DNA of 64,000 nucleotides from contig NC_059538.1 of assembly GCF_905220415.1 (NCBI RefSeq), positions 3,038,001-3,102,000 on the forward strand, in the 5' to 3' direction. The notes beneath the pieces are model-generated. The model ran no database searches. It was not told where the DNA came from and saw only the letters and a list, made by a program, of their open reading frames with translations. Every line of letters starts with the position of its first letter. Position 1 is the first letter of the stretch. Positions 10,034-22,000 of the stretch are shown here, piece by piece. The DNA is from Colias croceus. Taxonomy: Eukaryota; Arthropoda; Insecta; Lepidoptera; Pieridae. The position numbers were made by a program, and so were the translations under genes.

Positions 10034-13000
10034 CTGGAATATTTATGAATGAATAAATAGGTTGGTTATGTTACCGTAAAACTGTGAACATCGTTAGATT
10101 ATTTATTTAGTTAGATTATATTATAATCTTAACAAACAAATTATAATCCCGAGAGTAATTTTAAATTATTATAATCGAACGGTTTTTATAATCTTATGTA
10201 GTCAGTTTATAATCAATAAATATGATATTATTTGTATTAATATAATTGATAGAAATGCCCATTGTATTATTTCATTATATTAATGACATTTTTAAATTAT
10301 TGAAACCGTGGGGTGCCGGTTTAAGAATAGCACTCCCCCATCTCCTCCCGTGGGTGTCGTAAGAGGCGACTAAGGGATACCTGATACCGGAACGGGCAGC
10401 AGCGTTCCGTGACTTACATGCACATCTACTGCGCTCGCCAACCCGCCTGCCAAGCGTGGCGAGTATTGGCATTAAATCCCCTCATGGATCGTACACCTTT
10501 AACCAGGCCCCTAGTACCCGGCAGCCCCGCTATTCCTGGCTACGGTAGCGGCTATGGTAACGGCGGGGCAAGGGGTGCTAAGAATCACCGGATGCGATCC
10601 GGCTACCACTCCCGACGACCCCTGGCCCTGGTAACATACAATGCACGCACATTGAGGACGGATGAAAAGATTGTTGAGCTGGAAGAAGAATTGAGCAAAT
10701 TACGCTGGGATGTCATAGGGTTATCAGAAGTCCGAAGAGAGGGGGAGGACATGGTAACGTTGACGTCCGGTAATTTGTTCTTCTACCGGGAGGGCGACCA
10801 ACAGTCCCAAGGTGGAATCGGGTTTATCGTCCACAAATCTCTCGTCAACAACATCGTAAGCATTGAGAGTGTGTCGAGCAGGGTTGCGTGCCTTATACTC
10901 AGAATATCTCAAAGATATTCGCTGAAGGTCATACAGGTTTACGCACCGACCTCGGCTCACTCCGATGAAGAAGTGGAGGTTATGTATGAGGACATAAGTA
11001 AGGCCATACATACCTCGAAAACACACTTCAATGTTGTGATGGGAGATTTCAACGCAAAGTTGGGCAAGAGAGGCGATGATGAGTTGAGAGTGGGACAATT
11101 TGGATTTGGACAACGCAATCCGAGGGGCCAGAGACTAGCAGACTTTCTGGAGAAGGAGGGTCTTTTTATGATGAATTCCTTCTTCCAGAAACCGATCCAC
11201 AGGAAGTGGACCTGGCTCAGCCCCGACGGGAAGACAAAAAATGAGATAGACTTCATTATGACCACGAAAAGACAAATATTCAAAGATGTCTCCGTGATCC
11301 ACAGGGTGAAAACCGGAAGCGATCACCGAATGGTACGAGGCATCTTGAATATCGATGTCAAACGTGAGAGATCTCGTCTGATGAAGTCTACGCTCCGTCC
11401 TTGCCATGAACAAATCCAAAATCCCGAAAGCTTTCAACTGGAACTGCAAAATCGCTTCGATTGCCTCGACAGTAGCGTTTCAGTGGACGATCTAAATAAC
11501 AGGCTGGTAGAAACTATCCGCGCGGTTGGGTCCCACTTTAAAACCCGTAAAGTAAACCCGCAAAAACTCTCTGACCTCACTCTGAAACTTATGGCAGACC
11601 GGCGCTCTATGCCACTGCGCACATCTGAAGATGCTAAGTCATATAGGCAGCTCAATAGACGGATATCTAAATCTCTGCGACACGACATTCGCTCCTTTAA
11701 TGCTTCAAGCATTGAGGAAGCGATTAAGCGAAACCAAGGCTCGAAAGTGTTTGCAAGAGATATGTCTATTGGGCAGAGCCAGCTGACGAAGCTGAAGACA
11801 GACCGTGGCATAGTAGTGTCGGCCAAGTCAGAGGTATTAGGAGAGGTCGAGAGGTTCTACCGGCAGCTTTACACCTCAGTTGCCAAGCCTGTTAATAGTC
11901 CGGCGAAAGACCCAAGAGCCCGACTAACCCGACATTTCACCGAAGATATCCCGGACATCAGCCTGTACGAGATTAGGATAGCTCTGAAACAGCTTAAGAA
12001 CAACAAGGCGCCGGGTGAGGACGGAATTACCTCTGAGCTACTGAGAGCGGGTGGAAAACCAATCCTCAGAATGCTCCAGAGGCTATTTAGTTCCGCCTTG
12101 CTCGAGGGCACAACGCCTGAAGCATGGAGCAGGAGTGTGGTTGTTCTGTTCTTCAAAAAGGGAGATAAGACCCTATTGAAGAACTACAGACCGATATCAC
12201 TCTTGAGTCATGTTTATAAGCTGTTTTCAAGGGTTATCACGAATCGTCTCGAACGCAGGTTAGATGACTTCCAGCCTCCCGAACAAGCCGGTTTCCGTAA
12301 AGGCTTTAGCACCATAGACCACATCCACACGCTGCGGCAAATTATACAGAAAACCGAGGAGTATAATTTGCCACTATGCTTAGCGTTCGTGGACTATGAA
12401 AAAGCCTTCGATTCGATCGAGACCTGGGCCGTATTAAGGTCTCTCCAGCGGTGCCGTATTGACTATCGGTACATCGAAGTATTGAGAAGCTTGTACGAAC
12501 ACGCCACAATGTCAGTCCGAGTACAAGATCAGTGCACAAAGGCAATCCCATTGCAGCGCGGTGTTAGGCAAGGCGACGTGATCTCGCCCAAACTTTTTAC
12601 CGCTGCTTTGGAAGATGCCTTCAAACTGTTGGAATGGAAAGGACTTGGCATCAATATTAACGGCGAGTACATATCTCATCTTCGTTTTGCCGATGATATC
12701 GTAGTCATGGCAGAATCCCTGGAAGACCTTAATGCAATGCTCGATGACCTCTACAGAGTTTCACAACAAGTGGGCCTTAGCATGAACATGGACAAGACGA
12801 AAATCATGTCGAATGTCCATGTTGTGCCCTCTCCAGTCTCTGTTGGAAACTCTACTCTCGAAGTTGTTGACGAATATGTCTACCTAGGACAAACCGTCCA
12901 ATTAGGCAGGTCCAATTTCGGGAAAGAGGTCAATCGTCGAATCCGACTCGGATGGGCAGCGTTCGGGAAGTTACATAACATCTTTTCATCCAAAATCCCT

Positions 13001-16000
13001 CAGTGCCTGAAGACAAAAGTCTTCGAGCAATGTGTGTTGCCAGTGATGACATACGGTACAGAAACGTGGTCTCTAACCCAGGGCCTTGTGCACAAGCTCA
13101 GCGTCGCTCAACGTGCTATGGAAAGGGCTATGCTCGGAGTTTCCCTACGTGATCGAATCAGAAATGAGGAGATCCGTAGGAGAACCGGTGTCACCGACAT
13201 AGCTCGCCGGATTAGCACGCTGAAGTGGCAATGGGCTGGGCACATAGCCCGCAGAACCGATGGCCGTTGGGGCAGAAAGGTTCTCGAATGGAGACCACGT
13301 ACTGGGCGACGAAGCGTGGGACGACCACCCACAAGATGGACAGACGACCTGGTCCGAGTGGCAGGGAGCCGCTGGATGCAGGCCGCCGGTGACCGGTCGT
13401 GGTGGAAAACCCTGAGGGAGGCCTTTGTCCAGCAGTGGACGTCCCACGGCTGAAACGACGACGACGACGACGATTAATGACATTTTTAATATTATAAAAC
13501 ATAAATGTATACTATTTGCAGATGACATCTCAATTATTGTGACATCTAATAAAATTAATTGCACTATGAAATTGACATTAATTCCACAATTGACAAAATG
13601 ATACGATGGCTTGAAAATAAAAATTTATTTATTAACCTTAAAAAATCAAAATTCATACAATTTAATAAATCTTCCAATAAAAAATTTAACATTGCTTTAG
13701 ACATAAACAAAATTGACGCATTACAAAATATTAAATATTTAGGTATTACAATAGATGATAATTTGGACTGGAAGGCTCATGTAGGTGATATAAGTAATAA
13801 AATTAATAGATTCGTTTACGCGCTTAGACGGGTTAAAGTTACCACAAATTTAGAGACTGCCGTGACAGCATACCGTGCCTACGTAGAATCACACCTTCGC
13901 TATGGATTAGTATTATGGGGTAACAGTACTGCTAGGGATAGGGCATTCATTGCGCAAAAACGATGCATGAGAGCCATCTGTGGAATAGCACCCACTGAAT
14001 CATGTCGACCCTTATTTAAAAAGCTTGGTTTATTACCCCTACCTTGTTTATATATTTTTGAACTGTGTATGTTTGTTTTTAGAAATAGCAGTTTGTTTAA
14101 AACATCCTCTCAACTAAACTCGAGATCACGAAGGGATCCGAATAAATTAATTTTACGAGAGAACCCTCGTATCGTCAAATACAGGGATAGTTGCGTGGGG
14201 ATGGCCGTTAAAATATTCAATCATCTGCCAAATAACTTAAAGACGTGTAATGATTATAAATTTAGAAAACATCTTCTTAATTGGCTTAATGAAAAAAACT
14301 TCTATACCATAAAGGAGTTCATGGAAAGTTCAACCCGAACAGACCATTAACTCCTTTATGGTACCTAATTATTTTTGCATGCTTGTATTGGCTGAACATG
14401 TTTGTGCTTTATTAATATAATTGTATCACCATTGAATACCATGTTTAAAGCAAAATAAAGATTTTATTTATTTATTTATTTATAATACAAATGTAATTAA
14501 TAAATTTTAGTTAACTTTATCAATTATTAATTTAGTTTACACTAATCATCCATGTAAACAGGAAGTCATTTATCAATGTTTTCATCTTTATTGACCGATA
14601 ATAATTAAAACAATTAATCAGAAAGGATTTAGTTCTCTACAAATTATAAGCCTTTTTTATTTCAATTGCCTACTAAGCTTAATAAATACGTACAATCTTA
14701 TCAGAATTACAAATCTTTAGAGATACGTATTATTATTATTGCTTTATTGGGCATTATAAATCTATTTATATTAAAGGACGAAATGTAATCGAATGATATA
14801 TTAAAACTTTAACTACTTATTTTACTCAATTCCAAGAAATATTTTTTCTGGATATTATTTTAACTGCCAAACTTGTCTTGGAGATTAACTGGGCAAAGTA
14901 CACATTACACCTACAACTTTAATAAATAAATATCTGACTGAGACCACGTATTTTTTTTAAATTAAAACTAAAATAAATGTTCAAAAGTGTGAAAAGTTTT
15001 ATCAAATATAGCTCACCTGTTTCGCTGACCTCATAAACAGCAGCGCCACTGGAGCCATCAGTATGTAATGGTACCATCTAACGAAGTTTCTGTAAAGGAA
15101 GTAAGTATTTAGCGTATTGTTAATTCGTACGGTAGCTTTGGTTACAATGATTTCTTGTGTACGTAGTTAGTATGTAAATGTGTTGTTTAACTAGGTTTTT
15201 CATTGATTTTGTATTATCTCCATAAACGTATTTTATTGTATCTGTGTGTATGCGGGTTCTTCTATTCTTTATTTTTATTTTCTTTATCATTGTATTCTTT
15301 TGTCATTAGTCACTAAAATTTATTTTGTTAACTTGCTAAAATATATAATGTAATATGGAATTTGTAAGGGAAGGCACTGCCTTCTGAGATACAGGTAATT
15401 ATCTAGTTCAGAAGGCAGAGCAATATTGTAATGATTATATTTGAAGTTGCTAATAAATTTTATTTTATTTTTTTATTTTTATTTTTTTTTATACCTATAA
15501 GTATATAATGTATATATGTTACCGGAAATGTATATAATTCCTAAAATCGTACGGAAATGTGTGATATAAATTATTTTATACACATTTCCTAGGAAATCTA
15601 TACATTTCCTAAATAGCTATCGGAAATGTAAAACATTTAAGATATTGATATGTCGCAGGCAAGTTGTATATAATCTGGCCGTTTACAAACGGTCGGCATT
15701 TTGTAGTAACTATGCCGATAGTTCGTAATCAGAAATTTTTGGTTTGGATAAGGGGGTGGGTTAGGTTAGGTTCGTGTTATTTAATACTACACAGAAATAG
15801 GAGCCCCACGAAGTGGGGCTCCGTCGGCTCGCGACCGTCTTTTTGTAGAATTTTGGAAAAAGACGAATTTTCGGCATATTAAAACAGCTAGCCGTAATGT
15901 AATACGGCGGATTGTACAATCCGACTGCGCCAAATATACGCGAGGACAGCGGGACGAGGGGACTGATTACTTGCAAAATGAAAATTTGATTTTATAAGAA

Positions 16001-19000
16001 TAAGCGAACGGGCGAAGCGGACCTTCTTTATAAATTTACTTAAACTTTTTTTTTTAAACGTCCTTCAGAAACTCTAAATTCGTATCGTAATTTTTTACGT
16101 CCTCATGTCATACCTACATAATTTCAATACAAAAATAATACTTTTAATTCACACATTACAATAATTACAACTCATCATACGAACATAACATTGTTTCATT
16201 TATTTCTCATTGTTAAAGACGTAGCTATAATACGGAAGCCAAAACTATACAATGTTTTGCCAACACGAGATCATAGCGTTACAAATATGTTCATTCAAAT
16301 GTATTTTTAGTACAGCAGTCATCTTTAATATGGTTAAATATAAACTAAAAACTTATCAATCTGTACAAAGTCTATGATAGTATTTTTTATAGCGCAGATG
16401 GTCGACGGATGCGTGAATTTATGATTTCGGGCTTGTAGGCAAGCTTACATAAAGTGAACAATTTTTGCGACTTACGGATATTATTACCTATATTATCTAC
16501 TTTTGTGTTATGTATTAGGTACATATTTGTTAAAGTTATATTTTTAAATATGTAATTAAAAGGTAAAAAGAAGAATTTTTTTTTGAGAATAAAATATGAT
16601 ATTTGAAGAATTTTTGTCATATCGAATAGTTTTTAATCTGTATTGATAATATAATATAATATAATAATTATATTAATCCATATTAATTATAATAAATACC
16701 TGAATAAATTAGTGTAACAGAATCCAGGACAACAGGCATTAACATCTACACCACTATCCTTCAATTTCAGAGCCAAAGCTCTTGTGAAATAAACATTCAT
16801 GAGTTTAGAGTTACAATAGCCAGGGTTACGTCTGCCCTTTTTGCCCTTTTTCGCAGCTTCAATTTCCTCCCGTAAGTTCAAGTCTTTAAAGTCTAATTTG
16901 CCGCTCTCATGTAGTGACGACGAAACTACGACAACCCTGTTGAAGAAATGAGATAAAAATCAGTAGTAGGAAAAACGATTTTTTTATCAAAATGAAAGAT
17001 TTTTTGCTATCTAAAGATATATACATCTTAGATATAGATAGGTACATCTTAGATAGAAAATGATTTTGCTTTCGTCATTTACATATTTGATATAAAAAGT
17101 AATATTTTAGAAAGAAAAATTGAACAAGAAAATACAGTGTTATCAAAATAAGAAACTTTCTAGGGCATAGTTTAATTTTAAACTTTCAAAAGGTTTGTGT
17201 TGAAAAAATCTAATTTTACTATTATTCTTTTACTATCATAATTATTCATGTTATCTCATTACTAAAAGTTGTATTCTAAAAAGATAATATTAATTAGTGA
17301 ATGACCAAAAGATAATTACTATCTTGCTATAATTTTATCTGTCTGGATCTTTTTGAATGAACAAAATTTATTAATTTGGGTACAAATCTAAAATTAGATA
17401 TTTGTCAGAGTAACCAGGAAAAAAAAGAAAAATAATTAAGCGAGTGGTATAGTATTAAGAATTCTCTCTCAAAGAAAATTTCATTCTGTAAGGTACCTAC
17501 TGCTCATATGAAAACTCTGCCCATAAACACATAGGCAGAGTTTTGCATCAGACAACATTTTAAATTTATATTTTTTTTGGTTTTTATGGCATTCAAATGC
17601 TTTATAAATATAAATTTATAAAGAATAGAAAAAATTCGATCACGAGGCGGGACTCGAACCCGCATCCTTCGCGCCATTCCGGGGCGGATGCCTAACCAAC
17701 TCAGCCACTCGTGACCCGCCCGAGTAATCGAATTTATTCTATCCTTTCAGTTTTATGTGTCTTAAGGGACACACCGCGCGCCATCTATTGAGATGATTTA
17801 ACAACCATCTCAACCAATATGAAGCACTTTTCAGTGAATACAATATTGTAACGATGGAACACGACCTTTTCTTGAATTTATATTTTTTTGGTTTTTATGG
17901 CATTCAAATGCTTTATAAATATAAATTTATAAAGAATAGAAAAAATTCGATCACGAGGCGGGACTCGAACCCGCATCCTTCGCGCCATTCCGGGGCGGAT
18001 GCCTAACCAACTCAGCCACTCGTGACCCGCCCGAGTAATCGAATTTATTCTATCCTTTCAGTTTTATGTGTCTTAAGGGACACACCGCGCGCCATCTATT
18101 GAGATGATTTAACAACCATCTCAACCAATATGAAGCACTTTTCAGTGAATACAATATTGTAACGATGGAACACGACCTTTTCTTGAATTTATATTTTTTT
18201 GGTTTTTATGGCATTCAAATGCTTTATAAATATAAATTTATAAAGAATAGAAAAAATTCGATCACGAGGCGGGACTCGAACCCGCATCCTTCGCGCCATT
18301 CCGGGGCGGATGCCTAACCAACTCAGCCACTCGTGACCCGCCCGAGTAATCGAATTTATTCTATCCTTTCAGTTTTATGTGTCTTAAGGGACACACCGCG
18401 CGCCATCTATTGAGATGATTTAACAACCATCTCAACCAATATGAAGCACTTTTCAGTGAATACAATATTGTAACGATGGAACACGACCTTTTCTTGAATT
18501 TATATTTTTTTGGTTTTTATGGCATTCAAATGCTTTATAAATATAAATTTATAAAGAATAGAAAAAATTCGATCACGAGGCGGGACTCGAACCCGCATCC
18601 TTCGCGCCATTCCGGGGCGGATGCCTAACCAACTCAGCCACTCGTGACCCGCCCGAGTAATCGAATTTATTCTATCCTTTCAGTTTTATGTGTCTTAAGG
18701 GACACACCGCGCGCCATCTATTGAGATGATTTAACAACCATCTCAACCAATATGAAGCACTTTTCAGTGAATACAATATTGTAACGATGGAACACGACCT
18801 TTTCTTGAATTTATATTTTTTTGGTTTTTATGGCATTCAAATGCTTTATAAATATAAATTTATAAAGAATAGAAAAAAAAAAAATTCGATCACGAGGCGG
18901 GACTCGAACCCGCATCCTTCGCGCCATTCCGGGGCGGATGCCTAACCAACTCAGCCACTCGTGACCCGCCCGAGTAATCGAATTTATTCTATCCTTTCAG

Positions 19001-22000
19001 TTTTATGTGTCTTAAGGGACACACCGCGCGCCATCTATTGAGATGATTTAACAACCATCTCAACCAATATGAAGCACTTTTCAGTGAATACAATATTGTA
19101 ACGATGGAACACGACCTTTTCTTGAATTTATATTTTTTTGGTTTTTATGGCATTCAAATGCTTTATAAATATAAATTTATAAAGAATAGAAAAAATTCGA
19201 TCACGAGGCGGGACTCGAACCCGCATCCTTCGCGCCATTCCGGGGCGGATGCCTAACCAACTCAGCCACTCGTGACCCGCCCGAGTAATCGAATTTATTC
19301 TATCCTTTCAGTTTTATGTGTCTTAAGGGACACACCGCGCGCCATCTATTGAGATGATTTAACAACCATCTCAACCAATATGAAGCACTTTTCAGTGAAT
19401 ACAATATTGTAACGATGGAACACGACCTTTTCTTGAATTTATATTTTTTTGGTTTTTATGGCATTCAAATGCTTTATAAATATAAATTTATAAAGAATAG
19501 AAAAAATTCGATCACGAGGCGGGACTCGAACCCGCATCCTTCGCGCCATTCCGGGGCGGATGCCTAACCAACTCAGCCACTCGTGACCCGCCCGAGTAAT
19601 CGAATTTATTCTATCCTTTCAGTTTTATGTGTCTTAAGGGACACACCGCGCGCCATCTATTGAGATGATTTAACAACCATCTCAACCAATATGAAGCACT
19701 TTTCAGTGAATACAATATTGTAACGATGGAACACGACCTTTTCTTGAATTTATATTTTTTTGGTTTTTATGGCATTCAAATGCTTTATAAATATAAATTT
19801 ATAAAGAATAGAAAAAATTCGATCACGAGGCGGGACTCGAACCCGCATCCTTCGCGCCATTCCGGGGCGGATGCCTAACCAACTCAGCCACTCGTGACCC
19901 GCCCGAGTAATCGAATTTATTCTATCCTTTCAGTTTTATGTGTCTTAAGGGACACACCGCGCGCCATCTATTGAGATGATTTAACAACCATCTCAACCAA
20001 TATGAAGCACTTTTCAGTGAATACAATATTGTAACGATGGAACACGACCTTTTCTTGAATTTATATTTTTTTGGTTTTTATGGCATTCAAATGCTTTATA
20101 AATATAAATTTATAAAGAATAGAAAAAATTCGATCACGAGGCGGGACTCGAACCCGCATCCTTCGCGCCATTCCGGGGCGGATGCCTAACCAACTCAGCC
20201 ACTCGTGACCCGCCCGAGTAATCGAATTTATTCTATCCTTTCAGTTTTATGTGTCTTAAGGGACACACCGCGCGCCATCTATTGAGATGATTTAACAACC
20301 ATCTCAACCAATATGAAGCACTTTTCAGTGAATACAATATTGTAACGATGGAACACGACCTTTTCTTGAATTTATATTTTTTTGGTTTTTATGGCATTCA
20401 AATGCTTTATAAATATAAATTTATAAAGAATAGAAAAAATTCGATCACGAGGCGGGACTCGAACCCGCATCCTTCGCGCCATTCCAAAAATCCAAAAAAT
20501 ATAAATTCAAGAAAAGGTCGTGTTCCATCGTTACAATATTGTATTCACTGAAAAGTGCTTCATATTGGTTGAGATGGTTGTTAAATCATCTCAATAGATG
20601 GCGCGCGGTGTGTCCCTTAAGACACATAAAACTGAAAGGATAGAATAAATTCGATTACTCGGGCGGGTCACGAGTGGCTGAGTTGGTTAGGCATCCGCCC
20701 CGGAATGGCGCGAAGGATGCGGGTTCGAGTCCCGCCTCGTGATCGAATTTTTTCTATTCTTTATAAATTTATATTTATAAAGCATTTGAATGCCATAAAA
20801 ACCAAAAAAAATATAAATTCAAGAAAAGGTCGTGTTCCATCGTTACAATATTGTATTCACTGAAAAGTGCTTCATATTGGTTGAGATGGTTGTTAAATCA
20901 TCTCAATAGATGGCGCGCGGTGTGTCCCTTAAGACACATAAAACTGAAAGGATAGAATAAATTCGATTACTCGGGCGGGTCACGAGTGGCTGAGTTGGTT
21001 AGGCATCCGCCCCGGAATGGCGCGAAGGATGCGGGTTCGAGTCCCGCCTCGTGATCGAATTTTTTCTATTCTTTATAAATTTATATTTATAAAGCATTTG
21101 AATGCCATAAAAACCAAAAAAATATAAATTCAAGAAAAGGTCGTGTTCCATCGTTACAATATTGTATTCACTGAAAAGTGCTTCATATTGGTTGAGATGG
21201 TTGTTAAATCATCTCAATAGATGGCGCGCGGTGTGTCCCTTAAGACACATAAAACTGAAAGGATAGAATAAATTCGATTACTCGGGCGGGTCACGAGTGG
21301 CTGAGTTGGTTAGGCATCCGCCCCGGAATGGCGCGAAGGATGCGGGTTCGAGTCCCGCCTCGTGATCGAATTTTTTCTATTCTTTATAAATTTATATTTA
21401 TAAAGCATTTGAATGCCATAAAAACCAAAAAAATATAAATTCAAGAAAAGGTCGTGTTCCATCGTTACAATATTGTATTCACTGAAAAGTGCTTCATATT
21501 GGTTGAGATGGTTGTTAAATCATCTCAATAGATGGCGCGCGGTGTGTCCCTTAAGACACATAAAACTGAAAGGATAGAATAAATTCGATTACTCGGGCGG
21601 GTCACGAGTGGCTGAGTTGGTTAGGCATCCGCCCCGGAATGGCGCGAAGGATGCGGGTTCGAGTCCCGCCTCGTGATCGAATTTTTTCTATTCTTTATAA
21701 ATTTATATTTATAAAGCATTTGAATGCCATAAAAACCAAAAAAATATAAATTCAAGAAAAGGTCGTGTTCCATCGTTACAATATTGTATTCACTGAAAAG
21801 TGCTTCATATTGGTTGAGATGGTTGTTAAATCATCTCAATAGATGGCGCGCGGTGTGTCCCTTAAGACACATAAAACTGAAAGGATAGAATAAATTCGAT
21901 TACTCGGGCGGGTCACGAGTGGCTGAGTTGGTTAGGCATCCGCCCCGGAATGGCGCGAAGGATGCGGGTTCGAGTCCCGCCTCGTGATCGAATTTTTTCT

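Larger units (their letters stand above)
10253..14484 (+). pseudogene. 5'-truncated jockey/CR1-like LINE split by a younger LINE
   Basis: Fragments at about 10253-10295 and 13490-14484 join across the RTE insertion. The left piece reads PIVLFHYINDIF and the right continues NIIKHKCILFADDISIIV, the FADD active-site block of a non-LTR reverse transcriptase. The frame then shifts near 13545-13558 and continues open to the stop at 14350: thumb region 'LENKNLFINLKKSKFIQF' and a C-terminal 'YRAYVESHLRYGLVLWGN' block. A 3' UTR of about 130 bp ends in (TTTA)n. Truncated at the 5' end and frameshifted, so dead. The clade (jockey versus CR1-like) is uncertain. Confidence 0.85.
10034..15016 (-). other. 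Dehydrogenase intron 4, enlarged by nested LINEs
   Basis: About 4.25 kb of this 4.98-kb intron is retrotransposon, all in antisense orientation to the host gene. The remaining flanks are AT-rich. Confidence 0.85.
17566..20485 (-). repeat. Left arm of tRNA-like palindromic tandem array
   Basis: Nine complete copies and a truncated tenth of a 311-bp unit, tRNA-like genes on the minus strand. By eye the copies are almost identical; the clear length difference is a six-base A expansion before copy 5 (317-bp step). The tenth copy stops inside the tRNA-like gene at 20485, where orientation reverses. Each unit also contains a GAAA-capped hairpin, a TTGAGATG/CATCTCAA hairpin and a TGTGTC/GACACA hairpin. 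The unit is tandem in structure but SINE-like in content. Confidence 0.95.

Noticed and set aside
10724..11113. Minus-strand frames under the RTE polyprotein (here and elsewhere in 10.7-13.6 kb)
   Set aside because: Shadows of the strongly supported plus-strand reverse transcriptase; no domains.
20348..20551. 67-codon open frame across the array centre
   Set aside because: It reads through repeat sequence and a tRNA-like gene in antisense; an artefact of the junction.
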